Source: Anodontia alba (lineage: Eukaryota > Mollusca > Bivalvia > Lucinida > Lucinidae). From it: 64,000 nt of DNA. The notes beneath the pieces are model-generated. The model saw only the letters and a list, made by a program, of their open reading frames with translations. It had not been told where the DNA came from and ran no database searches. Below, one piece after another: positions 41,201 through 56,200 of the stretch (its first letter is position 1; every line of letters starts with the position of its first letter). The stretch spans positions 65,891,985 through 65,955,984 of the forward strand of contig OZ024833.1 of assembly GCA_964016985.1 (NCBI GenBank). Reading direction: 5' to 3'. Position numbers and translations under genes: made by a program.

Positions 41201-44200
41201 CGATTTATATAAAATTTGTGGCAAAATGTTTGCCTCTTAACCCCTTTTACGGAAGTGAAAGTTAAAGTTTGTGGGCCCTTCCCTTTAATAAACGCCAAAA
41301 AAGATTGCCTTTGGAAACAAAGAACATTCTACGGATTAGAAAACCGGAATCTCGGTTTTATTGAGACTCTTCATAAGCAGTAAAGAAATTTGTAACACTG
41401 CTTAAGCCCTCTAGCGTATACATGAGCAGAACTTCATTTTCAAATAAATTACAATGGGCCCAATGATCCCATAAGAAATGATATATAATCTGCACTATGG
41501 TGATGTACGGTTAAGTCGTTGCAACTTTCAAGTTAATCTCATATAGTTATTTTTTCAAATCCATATTAACAGCTATTTGTTTCTATAAAATCTATCTATC
41601 TATTAATATTACATTATATCATGGCAAAGATTACATGCAGGTGTACATCATAAAGAGTTACTGAATATCATGAGATGGAGTGCTGTGGCACAGTGGTAAA
41701 AGGGTCGGATTCAAGATCGAGTTAGCGGGTTCGACCCTAGCTATTACCGAGTGTTGTGTCCTTGAGCAAGACATTTTATCCACATTGGTTAGTACTGGTT
41801 TCTACTCAGGAAGGCCTGCCAAAAATGCCAGGGCGTAGGCAGTATTCAAAGATAAGTTAAGAAATGGAAGTGATAAATGCCGCTAAAATGTTGCTTGTTA
41901 TCTGATACAACATAACACAGAAAACCTATTGCTGGGTATATTTGAGTAAGATATCTTCATATCCAACATAATTAAGACTAGACAACAGCCTGGCTCCATA
42001 GCGTAGTCGGTAGCGCATCTGACTTCGATCAGAAGTCGCAAAAAAGGTAAGAGAAAAGTCCAGGGAGTGCCACAATCACAAACCGCAGCCCTTCCAAGAC
42101 CCCAAGAGGAAGAGGAAATCGACAAATCTAAACAAGCACAAACCGAACAAACGTACGAAAAGCACTAAGATTAGCTCTCTCTTCCCCAAGCGAGGTAATC
42201 GCAATACTAAAAGGACTGAAAAACAAAAGAACAAAATGACACACGGAAAGACATACAACAAATCGCCTCATAGAATAAACTACAAAGCAACAAGCAAGTT
42301 CGAACCCCAGCTCAACTATATAACCTTCCAGTGGACTATTTATGAAATAACTTATATCCCAGTAAGCATTCTACATAAATCTATAGCGGGTCGTTATCGG
42401 CCCGTCAGGGTAGCTGACGGGCCGATAACGACCCGCTATAGATTTATGTAGAATGCTAGCTGGGATGGTCAGTCTCCTTATTCAATTGATTCAAGATGGG
42501 CAGTTGTAAGTTACTGGCAAAAGTATGTGCACAAGTACATTTTTTAGCCATTTGCTTTGTTTCATCACAGTGTAAGTGATTACATGTGTTTCACTGTGAT
42601 GTTTCACTGATGAGATACAGGATCCTTAGGAGGACCAAACACGTTTATAATATGGAGCTGCATCAAAACTGAAGGCGAGACTTTGCGTGAGTAAAACTGG
42701 TTGAAAGCCAGAATATAAATGAAGCTACTGAATTGTTTTCAAATACATTAATGTGACACAGCTCTTCAGAAATCAAGAACTTACCGGAACGTCTGGTCTT
42801 GATGGATATTTGAAGTGGACGTTCTTGAATATTATGTTACCCATCAGTTTGTCTGGTTTTACTCCTGCATCAGAAAAGCTGTCTATGGGTGGATCCTGTA
42901 GAAAAAACCAACATAAAAACTAGAGCCGTTTTTTTTAAACAACAACATATGTCTCCCCCAGCTGCCACTCTGATATACAGTAAAACCTCGATGACTCGAA
43001 TACCGATGGCTCGTTTACCTGGGATGAGTCGGGCTCATATTTGAGTCCCTACGAAATTCTTCGATCTTTAGGGAAATTTTCTTATTTATCATGAAATTGT
43101 ACTGTGTACTCATTAGAATCGCCTCATCGAGGCGATTCTAATGAATAGATACAACATACCATTAGTGTATAGGAGATAAAAAAGACTTCCCTAAATCATC
43201 ACCATTTGCTTCCTGACATGGCGCCACGAGTAACCCTCAATGGCTCGAACTAGCCATGTCTCGAACAAATTTCCTGGGTCCCAAAGATGTTCGGGCCATT
43301 GAGGTTGTACTGTAGAAAGTTTATCCATACTACTATCTTGAATGATTTTCAAGTTAAAGAGAGGACACGAAATTACCATTGTCAAAATTCAAAGGGGGAT
43401 CACTCCTAAAATGTACAGATAAGAGTTACGGTTCTTGTAGCCTGCATGTCGTCTGATGATGCTTTATATTTATATGAAATTTCATGAAAATATCTTGAAC
43501 GGTTTTCAAGTTATAAGACGGACGGACAGACAACCAAGGCAAAAACAATATGTCTCGGCCCTTCCGGCGGGGAGGGGAGAGGGGTGGGGGGACACATAAA
43601 AGAATCATAACTATTAACAGACAGAATGTTGGAAATAATTATCTCAGTTTAACTGAAATAATTATTATATCTCTTACAACAAACCTGGCTGGTAACAAAT
43701 GCTGACCGAAAAACTGGGCGGGAACCGATCTCTCCAGGCCTGGATAGTTTGGTCCCAACCCCTCGGACAAGGGTGACCAAAATGAATGCTGGAAATAAAT
43801 ATCTGAGTTTGACTGAAACAATGTTTATACTTCTTACAACCATCAATTAAAAACATTAAAAACACGCGGATTACAGTGGCTGATACAAATGCTGAGAGGG
43901 AGACAAGCTGTCCAGGCAAGAACAGCTTGGCCAAAACACCCTCAGACGATGTGATCATAATAAATGATGGAAATAATTATCTCAATTTGACTGAAACAAT
44001 GTTTATATCTCTTACAAGCAACTTTTAATAAACACTGGCTGGTAACTGTGGCTGACCGAAACGCTCGGTGGGGGCCAATCTGTCATTATTTCAGTCAAAC
44101 TGACATATTTGTATTCAACATTCATTTCAGCCACTCTTGTCCGAGGGGTGGAGGCCAAGCTGAAACAATGTTTATATCTCTTATAATCATCAATTCAAAG

Positions 44201-47200
44201 ATTATGGTACAGTAAAATGACACGGATTACAGTGTGATACAAATGCTGGGCGGGAGACAAGCTGTCCAGGCCAGAACAGATTGGCCAAAATACCCTCAGA
44301 CGACGTGATCATAATGAATGATGGAAATAATTATCTAAATTTGACTGAAATAATGTTTATATCTCCTACAAGCAACTTTTAATAAACACTGGCTGGTAAC
44401 TGTGGCTGACTGAAATGCTCGGTGGGGACCAATCTGTCATTATTTCAGTCAAACTGACATATTTGTATTCAACATTCATTTCAGCCTGTCAGCTTGGCCC
44501 CCACCCCTCAGAAAAGGGTGCCCGAAATGAATGTTGGATATAAATATGTTAGTTTGACAGAAATGATGTATATTTCTCTTACAACAAACTATTCAAAGAT
44601 CACGGTGCAATAAAATCTCACGGATTACAGTGGCTGACAGAAATGCTGGGTGGGGTGCCAAGCTGTCCAGATCCAGACAGCTTGGCCCCCACCACTCCAA
44701 CAATGGTGACCAAAACGAACGTTGGATATTTATAAGTCAGTTTGACTGAAATAATGATTATATCTCTTACAACAAACTATTCAAAGATCATGGTGCAATA
44801 AAAACTCACGGATTACAGTGGCTGACACAAATGCTGGGTGGGGTACCAAGCTGTCCAGATCCAGACAGCTTGGCCCCCACCACTCCTACAACGGGGTCCA
44901 AAACAAATGTTGGATATAAATATGTAAGTTTGACTGAAATAATGTTTATATCTCTATAATCAACTATTCAAAAATTATGGTGCAAAAAAAAACAAAACAA
45001 CTTGCTGATTACAGTGGCTAATACTAATGCTGGGTAAAGCGGCCTGGACAGCTTGGCCCCGGGATTCAAGATAACTAGGGTTTGGACCAGGCTGTCTGGG
45101 GTTTTGGAGGGAGGAGGGCAAGATAAACTGTTATACTGGCGAAGACTCAGATCAGCTATCTATGCAGTTTATTCTTTGCAGTACACTCTGTGTGTAGATA
45201 AGGACCCAAAGCCTCTTCACGCAGACAGCGAAGACTGGTCAGCCTACACGTACATAAGTCTTCGCTGGGCGCACTTGTAATGTTGTAGGAAATGCTTTGC
45301 GCTGGCTTTATTATGTATCTGAATAGCTCGACTTGTACAGCTGGTGATAAAGCTTTGTGGCGGCCGTAAATCGCCTTCCCATTCTTCACTTTAGTGTAAT
45401 TTACATTTTCTGGTCCTTAATCACGAAAACATGCTTATATAAATTTGACCCGCATAAAACCCACTTTTATATAGTAAAACTGGATATTACAGGGGTATAC
45501 ATTATTTTCCGTATTTCTGCTTATAAACATAGATTGTGGGTACTCGTTAGAACCGTCTCGATGAGGCGGTTCTAACGAGTACACACAATCTATGTTTTGA
45601 GCACAAATATGAAAACTATCAGAATTTTTAATCTGAAAATTTGCATTTTTTGGTGGTGAAATTTTAAGTATATTTGAATAGGCATGTTTTCTTAATGGCA
45701 TCATAGAGCCCAATCCGAGATCTTTGAAAAAAATATATGAGGGTCACTGATGAGGTTTTACTAACTGAAACCCAGAAAACTTGACAAGCTGTTTTCATCT
45801 TTGTCAGTGTGTTCATTGCTCTCAAAGGTCATTCCCTTTAGACAGAATAGTTTGTATTTGTGTTGTACAATTAGATGTGTACTTACCAGATCGATTATGC
45901 TATATATAGTGAATGCTGCCCCTCTGGCAACACCAAGACTCTGAATATTTGGCGCCGCATTTCCAAGGGAGAATGCTCCAATTACCATTCCAAAAAATAC
46001 CTGAAATAAATGAGCAGCAACGTGAGAAAACGTACCTTCTGTACTTGTGTCCCCTTGAAGACTCAAAACAGCCAGCGCATCCAAAAGTCTCAGCAGAGTC
46101 TTCGTTGTCAATATGAAGAAACTTTGCATCCTTGGCTATCAATATGCAACCAATGAAGATTCTGATCAGACCGCAGGAATGCGCAGGCTTATCTGAATAT
46201 TTCATGGGCGCACGTCCGACGATGGTACTTTTTCCTACTTTGCAGCTCAGCTGAAAACCGATGCATCACGAAAACAGTTTGACCCTCTTAAACCCCATTT
46301 TTATATAGTAAAACTGGAGTTTACAGGGGTATACATTATTTTTCTTATTTCTGTCCAAAAATCATAGATCGTGGGTACTCGTTAGAACCGCCTTGACGAG
46401 TACCCACAATCTATGTTTTGAGCAGATACATGAAAAATATCAGAATTTTTTTATCTGAAAATTATTATTTTTTTTGCGGTAAAAATTTCAGTCTATTTGA
46501 AAAGGCGTGTTTTCGTAAAGGCAGAGTCTCTGTTGTCAGTATGAAGAAACTTTGCATCCTTGGCTATACAAAATGCATCCAATGAAAATTCTGATCAGAC
46601 CGCACGAATGTGCAGGCTTATCTGAACCTTCGATGGGCGCACATGTAAGAAGGTACGTTTTCTGACTTTGCGGCTCTGATGAAAACGGATGGATATAACC
46701 ATTACGAAAACAAGCCTATTCAAATATACCGAAAATTTTACACCCAAAAATGAAAATTTTCAGATACAAATTCTGATATTGTTCATATTTTTCATAATTC
46801 TGCTCAAAATATAGGACGTGGGTATAATTTATGTTTTTGAGCAGAAATAAGAAAACCGAGAAAAGGTCAAGGTCACCAAACTCTAATGAAAATGAGGTCA
46901 AGGTCACAAAAATCTAATCACTTCTTTCCCGTGTTCATATATCTGTGCTAGTTTGGTCCAATTTTATCTATTGATTCATGAGATAGAGTGCACACAAGAC
47001 TCACTTATTGAGTATTTATAATGTAGACCTTGAAAATAAGGTCAAGGTCACCAAAATCTAATCACTTCTTTCCCCCATCCTGATGATGTACCTGTGCTAG
47101 TTTGGTCAAATTCCAGCTATTGGTTAAAGGGATAGTGTGCACACAAAATTTTACAAGGCTCAATTTTGGAGTCTTTATAATGTAGTTACCTTGAAAATGA

Positions 47201-50200
47201 GGTCAAGGTCACAAAAATCTAATCACTTCTTTCCCATGCCATAACAATGTATCGGTGCTAGTTTGTTAAAATTCCAGCCATTGGTTCAAGATAATAGTGT
47301 GCACACATGTTTTTTTCTATCAAACTTTGAGTTTCAAAAAGTGACCTTGAAAACGAGATAAAGATCACCGAAATCTAATCACTTCTTTCCCTAATCCCAA
47401 TTACGTATCTATGCTAATTTGGTCAAACTCCATGTATTGTTTCATGAGATAGAGTGCACACAAGGCTCACTTTTTGAGTATTTATAATGTAGTGACCTTG
47501 AAAATAGGTTAAGGTCACCAAAATACAAAAAATTCTTTCTCCCATCCTTAGGATGTATCTGTGCTAGTTTGGCCAAATTCCAGCCATTGGTTAAAGAGAT
47601 AATGTGCACACAAACTTTTTACTGCATTAAAAAGGCTCACATTTTTAGTACTTATAATGTAGTGACCTTAAAAATAAGGTCAAGGTCACCAAAATCCAAT
47701 TACTTCTTTCACCCATCCTATTGATGTATCTGTGCTAGTTTGGTCAAATTCCGGCCGTTGGTTAAAGAGATAGTGTGCATACAAACCTTTTACTGCATTA
47801 ACAAAGCAACACAGCTCACTTTTTGAGTATTTATAATGTAGTGATGGTGAAAATAAGGTCAAGGTCACCAAAATCTAATCATTTCTTTCCCCCATCCCGA
47901 TGATTTATTTGTGCTAGTTTGGTCAAATTCCAGCCACTGGTTAAAGAGATAGTGTGCACATAAACTTTTTATTGAATTAAGAAACAAAATACAAAGGGCA
48001 ATAACGCCAATAGAATTGGCCCCTTGTCCTTACTTTCTCTTATGTAGGTACATCTTATTGATATCAAAATGTCTGCAGAAACTGATAAATATCCATCCCT
48101 GCGTTTTCAAGATATTAGAAAAATACCAGCGTTATGACGGACACACGGACGTACAGACAACGTGAAAATAGTACACCCCCCACACAAAAATTTGCGGGGG
48201 GTATAAAGATTACAAATATGAAAATCCACTTATGCAAATAAGATCCAGGTCACCAAAATCTAATCATTTCTTTCCCCCATCCTGATGATGTATCTGTGCT
48301 AGTTTAGTCAAATTCCAGCCATTGGTTAAAGAGATAGTGTGCACACAAACTTTTTATCGCATTAAGAAACAATTTTACAAATTGTTCCAAACAAATAATT
48401 CCAACAGAATTGGCCCCTTGCCCATACTTTTTTCTTATGTAGGTACACCTTATTGATATCAAAGTGTCTGCAGAAATTGATGAATATCCATCACTGCGTT
48501 TTCAAGATATTTGGAAAAAGCCAGCGTCGCGGACGGACACACGGACGGACGGACAACGTGAAAACAGTATACCCCCCAAAACAAAAACAAATTTTGCTGG
48601 GGTATAATAATGTATACCCGTGTAAACCCTAGTTTTACTATATCAAAGTGAGGTTCAAGGGAATCAACATTATATAAGCATGTTTTGTGATGATATAATG
48701 CATTATCTGGAAAAGGACTCCTTCCAATGACCCAGTTTAGAAGAAAACTCAGCAGCATAAATGTTAAAACAATATGGACACATTTCAGACATAATCAAAA
48801 TATAATTCTGAAAAGAGAGACGTCTTATAATATTTGATGACAATAGCTAATCTTGGGTCCTCAGCTCAGGTGAGCTAAAAAGCAAACAAATCATACACTA
48901 GTAAGTAAATAGTAACCGCAATGTGTTGGCAGAGAGATAAGGGACAGCGGTGTGCGATTATTTATTTGGAAAGTGGATTTATGTACTCACTGCACACTAG
49001 ACATGGCATAATTGCATCAACTATTTTGTAAGGTTCGAAATATTCGATACATAAAATTTAAGAAACAAACATTTGTTTTATTACGTAAATGGGTCGTCGC
49101 ATCATGCTAAAATCCGTCTTTAGGCCTATGCGGACAGCGAAGGATCAGATCAGCCTGCACATCCACGTAGTCTGGTCAGGATTTTCAATGTCAGCTAACA
49201 GAATAATTGGATACTACAGAATGTACGAACTGAGAGCAAAGGCCCGGATGATACTTAATGCATGTGCAGGATGAATCTGCATATTTTTCTGATGGTTAAA
49301 TTAAGGCACTCATCACGAAAACATACCTATATAATTTTGACCCCCTTAAACCCCACTTTTATATAGTAAAACTGGGGTTTACAGGGGTATACATTATTTT
49401 TCTTATTTTTGCTCAAAAACATAGATTGTGGTACTCGTTAGAACCGCCTCACCGAGGCGGTTCTAACGAGTACCCACAATCTATGTTTTGAGCAGAAGTA
49501 TTAAATATATCAGAGTTTTTTATCTGAAAATTTTCCGTTCTTGGAGTTGAAATTTTCTATATATTTGAATAGGCGTGTTCTCGTAATGTTTGCATTTGAC
49601 GTGGGCCATATAAACTTCTGCCAAAGTTAAAGGTGAACGTTCTTTAGTCGTCTAGTGTATATTGACGAGACCTTCGAAATGAATACGATTTGGTCCATCT
49701 GAAAATGCATGGTGTGATTAGTGTCAAATGGTAAATAAATTCAAAAGAAATATACAGTGAACAACGACAGTTTTTGCTCCCAAAGATGTTGCTATGAAAA
49801 TAAATTTGTTGTTGTAAAGTATACTTAATGAGTAGAATGATATGTAAGAATGTCTTGCTTTATTCTCTTGTATGTTTTGGATATTTGTTAGAACTACATT
49901 AGTGAAGTGATTCTAACAAATATCCCGAACATATATTTCATAAAGTATTAAATAAATTGCTCTTGCTTAATTTCTGATTAAATTTCATCTCTTGAGCGAA
50001 GGTTCCATGCCAGTCAAATTATCATTATGACGATTTTTTATTGTATAAAATATCGGCTCAAAGAGGACTGATTGTATGAACAATGATGCAGAAAATTGCT
50101 TATCATCTCGTCCTTTCTTCGATGTCATCGTTAGTGATGTTCAGTTTCAAAATGACTCAGTAGTGACCTCTATACATAGACTGACGTCATAGAATGACGC

Positions 50201-53200
50201 AAAATAAAAACTATTCGGGTAAATTAAACTGCTTTATTACAGGATATGACAATATCATGAAAAATTATACATATTGAACAGTGTACAATTATATAAACAA
50301 GTACTTACTATCAAAACATTACCGAGACTGTAGTTTCCTGGTTCGTCCCTGGTAAGTTTGGCACCATACCAAAACCCAAGGCCATATGCACTGAACATCA
50401 CTATATACACAATACCGATGGTCAATCCAGTGAAGGTCGCCCTTCGGATACCCTGGTCTCGGGCATCCATCAGGTTGTTGTTATACCTATAAATAAGTCG
50501 GCACCCTGATATAAGGTACGATGCTGAATAAATTAAGAGGCTACGCCCACTTCTAAGTAAGTAAGTAAGTAAAGATTTTATTTAAAGAGGATAACAACAT
50601 TTAGCTTACAACTGCTAATCTTCCATGACAGATAAGCTGTTCAAAGGCTCCATAGGGCTATTAATTTGAGTTTTTTTTGAGAACTGAAGCATATACTGCA
50701 TATGAGAAAAAAAGATCTTAAAACTAGGATTATTAATATCTAATCTTTGTGATGCAAAATTGTTAGATAGTAAACATTTGGATATATTTAATCAGTTTCT
50801 TTGTTTTACACCGGAAACCCCGTGAATACACAGTTCTGTGATAGAAAGTATCTTCTGAGAAGTAATGGTTACTCTACTGTAGCTGGTGTTGTGCCGTGTG
50901 GCGGCCGTAAAAAGTCTCCCCGTACATCATCATAGTGCAGGTTATATTTTATTTCCTTTGGCATCTTTAAGCCCATCCTGGTTATTTTAGAATTTCAATT
51001 ACCACTTAAGGCGGCGCTAGGGGCGTATCGCATATACTGCATATGAGAAAAAAAGATCTTAAAACTAGGATTATTAATATCAAATATTTGTGATGCAAAA
51101 TTGTTAGATAGTAAACATTTGGATATATTCAATCAGTTTCTTTGTTTTACACCGGAAACCCTGTGGATACACAGTTCTATGATGGAAAGTATCTTCTGAG
51201 AAGTAATGGTTACTCTACTGTAGCTGGTGTTGTGCCGTATGGCGGCTGTAAAAAGTCTCCCCGTACATCATCATAGTGCAGGTTATATTTTATTTCCTTT
51301 GGCATCTTTAAGCCCAGCCTGGTTATTTTGAAAATCAAATACCACTTAAGGCGGCGCTAGGGGCGTATGCAGTCTCGCAAACTAGTGTTGCATATGAAGA
51401 GACTCAGTCAAACCGATTCTACGATTTTCGTGATTTTGTGTGTTCTTTCTTCCAAAAGCAAAGCTTTTTTACTTTTATTTTACTCTAAATGAAGACAGGA
51501 GTTAACATCAGGATCTGCTACTAATAAATAATGACAGAAATGGAGGAACCTGTAAATTCAAGTGGTTTGACTGACTCTTCACCTGGAAGTAGTATTCTAC
51601 TCTCAGATAGTGTAGCAATGCAAGATGAATTTTCAGGTTTTGGAAAGGGTGATTCCAATTCAGATGTACTGGACCCTTTCAATTCTAATTGTCAGCCAAT
51701 AAGTCTGCATTATCAAAGTTGTTGATACAAATTGACATACTAAACAACAAAACGTGCAGATCCAGGTCAGTTGGCCAAGTATCTGGCTCTGCACTGTCTG
51801 TCACTTTCACTGTTTGCAAAGGCATGGTATAACCAGGTTCTACAGGACCAGGTTTGATTTCTAAATATAATGTAGGCTTGAAAAGAACTGCTTCAGCAGG
51901 GACTATTGGTGATTTAGTTTATAAGCTCATGAAAATATTTGGTAATCCCGACTTTTCTGAACAATTATAAGAGATTATTAATCTATGTTTAAGGGTAGGA
52001 TATAATGTAAATGTTATGCGACAGACTGCAGCGGTTAATCCAATCGCCTTTAAAACTTTTGCTGCCGACAATCCTAAAGCTTTCTGACGGCTTGTGCCTG
52101 ACACTCATCTGCGTTCGAGCTCACTGTTCTTCTACTAGTGGTTTTCCTTTGCTCTGACTTCTAGGTTGTAATCAAGTCCTCTGTCCTCATCTGTGTTTAT
52201 TCATAGTACAGGATTCATACATTATGGACTAACCGAAATTCCCTGACTTTTCCCTGACATTTCGTAGACGTAAATTCAAAATTCAAAAAAGAATAGGAAA
52301 ACCAGAAATTTTATGAATTTTGCAAGAAAAAATGAATAAGGACAGAACATACTAGTTTCATCAGGTTAAAAATTAACATTACTAGACATTTCCTTGACAT
52401 TTTTGCAAAATTGCATTTTTCGATGACACATCACAGAATTCCCTGACTATTCCCTGACCTATTAAAAAAAATAAATTTCCCAGAAATTCCCCTAACGTAT
52501 ACGAACCCTGCTAGTGCTAAGACGTTAATTTACATGTTTTCTGTTTTGATTCATTGAAGAGTTAGGGAACCTCTTCACTGCTCTAACAATTTTTTATGTA
52601 GCAGGAACTGCATCAGGATTAAATTAACCCTTCTCATGCTGAATAAATTAAGATGCCACGCCCACTTCTAATTTCCAGCCAATCAGATTACTTGATCCGG
52701 GGTTTTGATAAAAATTCACATATGTAATGACAATCAGGCCGGATCCAGATCAATTGGCTTCTTAAGAAGCCAACTGATCTGGATCTACACTGTTTGCTAA
52801 GACAGGGCATGTCGTGTTCAGCAAGAGAAAGGTTAAAAGTAAAAAAGGATTGCTTTTGGAAACAAAGAACACACAAAATTACGAAACTGCCAAGGGCTCA
52901 TACAGTACTCGAATAACCAGGTAAACACCTGTGGCGCAAAACTCTTAGGTTAGACCTAGAAATGTACGCTGTTTGATCTCATCGTTTGAAAGAACTTGTT
53001 CCAGTTTTAGGTCTGATGTATACTTCTGACAGGTGTGATGTACACAACTGAACAATACATAAAGCTGCAAAGAAATTTGCATTATACATTATTTTGAACT
53101 GAAACCTGAATAGCAGTTAACCATAGCCATGCTGAACAAATAAAGATGCACACATACTTCTGATTTTCAACCAATCAGATTGCTTGATCCAGGTTGTTGA

Positions 53201-56200
53201 TACAAATTTAACATACTTAATGACAGTGCATAGCCAAATCAGCTGGCTTCTTCAGAAGCCAACTGATCTACATCTACACTGCTTGCAAAGGCAGGGCATA
53301 TCCAGGTTCGCCAGGATCAGGGTAAATGGACAGGAACCTGAGATATTTTACATTGATTAACAATTCAAAACAAGAGGAAATGAAACACATCAAAGTATGT
53401 CCGCTTTTGTATCCAAGGGTGTAAAATTCAGAACACATTGCAGACTCCTGCATCGTCCAAATTAAAACACATCTCTCATGTCAAGAACATACATCAGGCC
53501 TAAACATGGAACAAGTGCTTGCCATAATGGATGAGAATAATCAATGTACATTGCTTGATCAAGTTTTAGAATTCTTGGATGAATGACATTTGCTTACCAA
53601 ACTACTGAACTACATGTAAAGAGATTCACTGAATGCTACTTTATCTGAGTTTGTACAGGTTTGTGTCCACAGGTGTAAGCCCCAAGCAGTTGTACTGATG
53701 ACCGTTCTAGGGCGGTTTTTCTGTTGCAGGTCCTCTTCATTTCGTTTGTTGTCTTCGTTAAGGTGCTTTGCAGTGGTGTCTTTGTGTCATTCTAACATTG
53801 TTTGGTGCCTTGGGAGAGCTGTGTTCTGTGACTGTGTCTTTTTTGGGGTTAAAGTGCTTTAAACTCCCCGGTGGTTTATTCTACTGACCGTTCTAAGGCG
53901 GTGGTAACGGTGTTAGTCTTACCCTTTGTTGCTTTGTCGTTTATTCTACGAGGCTATTTGTTTTATGTTTTACCTTGTGTTATTTCGTTCTTGGGTTTTG
54001 CAGTCCTTTTATTATTGCGATTACCTCGCTTGGGGAAGAGAGAGCTAATCTTAGTGCTTTTCGTATGTTTGTTCGATTTGCGCTTGTTTGGTTTTGTCTG
54101 TTTCCTCTTCCTCTTGGTGTCTGGGAAGGGCTGCGGTTTGTGATTGTGGCGCTCCCTGGGCTTTTCTCTTACCTTTGGTCATATAATGTGTATTCGGATT
54201 TACAGTTTGAAAATGTTAGTACTATTCTACAAATTGTTTAAATTTCACAATAATGAATCAACTTAAAGCAAAGAACACATTGAAGAAAGCGAAATTATTA
54301 GAGTCGGAATATGACTTTGACATTTCACAATTTTATCTGTCCCGAACCGGCTACCACAGTTACATACAATTTCCCAGAAATATGGCATCTGCATTTTATT
54401 TTTTTCCTCTACCTTTCATATACTGACACAATCACCCTTGAATATGAATGACATTGATCTTTCACATTCTTTACTTCTGTACAAATTCTACTTAAAGTAA
54501 ACAATGTTCATCCAGAAACAAGAAATCCGCGGAAAGCGATGTCGCACCTGTTGGGATTAAGTCATACAACTTCCTATTTGTATTGAAAAAAAATCTATTT
54601 TGCAGTATTCAAGAAATTGATGGGTTAGCAAAATGGACAAAGTAGAAAATTTGGAATATTGGCTTGCAAAATTTTATCTAAACCTGTCCATTATTTCACA
54701 AGATATTGATATTGAGCGGATATCATTTTTGCCCATTAATCAAGGCCAGTACCTCAGCTGAAAATTGACGAAAAATGTCATGTGACAATCCCAAGCTAGG
54801 TATTGTTAACAACAATATGTATGCAAAATATGATCCTAATCCATCAATTCTTTTACAAGATATTGAGCGGAAACCAATTTTGGGCATAAATCAAGGGCCC
54901 CTAACTCTGCTGAAATGAATCTGAGATTTATGTGCAAACGATATGCACATCTTCAGGCCATGACCTAATCATCTGTGAAGTTTCAAAGCTATTGGCCTAA
55001 AACTGCAGGAGGAGTTGCGCTCACGAAACACCCACTGACTATAAGGGTTTTAGACAAAAACTGACTAAGTTAACAAAGCGAAAAAAGTTGAAAAAAAATC
55101 TGAGATTTATGTGCAAATAATGTGCAAATCTTCAGATCCTGACCTAATCATCTGTGAAGTTTCAAAACTATTGGCCTAAAACTGCAGGAGGAGTTGCGCT
55201 CACAAGACACCCACTGACTGTAAGGGTTTTAGGCACTTAACAAAGTGAAAAAAGTTGAAAAAAAATCTGAAAATTATGAGCAAACAATATGCGCATCTAC
55301 ACACCATGGCAAAAACATCTGTGAAGTTTCAAAATGATTGGCCAAAAACTGCAGGAGGAGTTGCGCTCACGAGACACCAACTGACTATTAGCGTTTTAGG
55401 TAAAAACTGACTAAGTTAACGAAGCGAAAAAAGTTGAAAAAAAAATCTCAGAATTATGAGCAAACTACAAGCGCATCTACACACCATGGCCAAAACACCT
55501 GTGAAGTTTCAAAATGATTGGCCAAAAACTGCAGAAGGAGTTGCGCTCACGAGACACCCACTGACTATAAGGGTTTTAGGTAAAAAACAACTAAGTTAAC
55601 AAAGCGGAAAAAGTTGAAAAAAAAATCTGAGAATTATGAGCAAATATATGCACATCTACACGCTATGGCCAAAACATCTGTGACGTTTCAAAACGATTGG
55701 CCAAAAACTGTAGGAGGAGTTGCGCTCACAAGTCAATTGTTGACGAACGGACGAACGGACAAACGGACGAACGGACGGGTAACGGCACGCCTATATCGCA
55801 CCTGCGTACTAACGCAGGTGCGACAATATGGAAATGTTCTTTCACACTCTTTCTTCTGATTCCAAACGTTTTACTGTTGATTATTTTAAGGTGATATCTC
55901 TGTTGCAGTATCTATTCTTTGTGTTCCTGTTCCCTTGGTTCCTTCAAAAAGTGCTGTTTTGTGTTCTCATTTCGTGTTATTAAAATTTCATCCAGTGACT
56001 CTGGAAGGGTGTGCTCCGTGTCTTTAGTTTTCAAGTGTATTTCAATATATATTTTGTTTCCAAATGTTCTCATAAATAGTAACAGATTACCCACAATAAT
56101 GTAGGTATAAACTACTATTTCGCACAAAACACCGGTTGCGGTTCCGCAAAAATTTACTTCCATAGTAAAGAGTTCCAGAATTTTACCCTCTTCTGCTGTC

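Noticed and set aside
41990..42310. Functional tRNA gene
   Set aside because: tRNA-like A and B boxes are present but split by a 252-bp insertion, and the stems do not close properly.
51531..51725. 64-codon acidic plus frame ([12 protein letters not shown]...)
   Set aside because: Open but short, no recognisable family, intronic; chance cannot be excluded.
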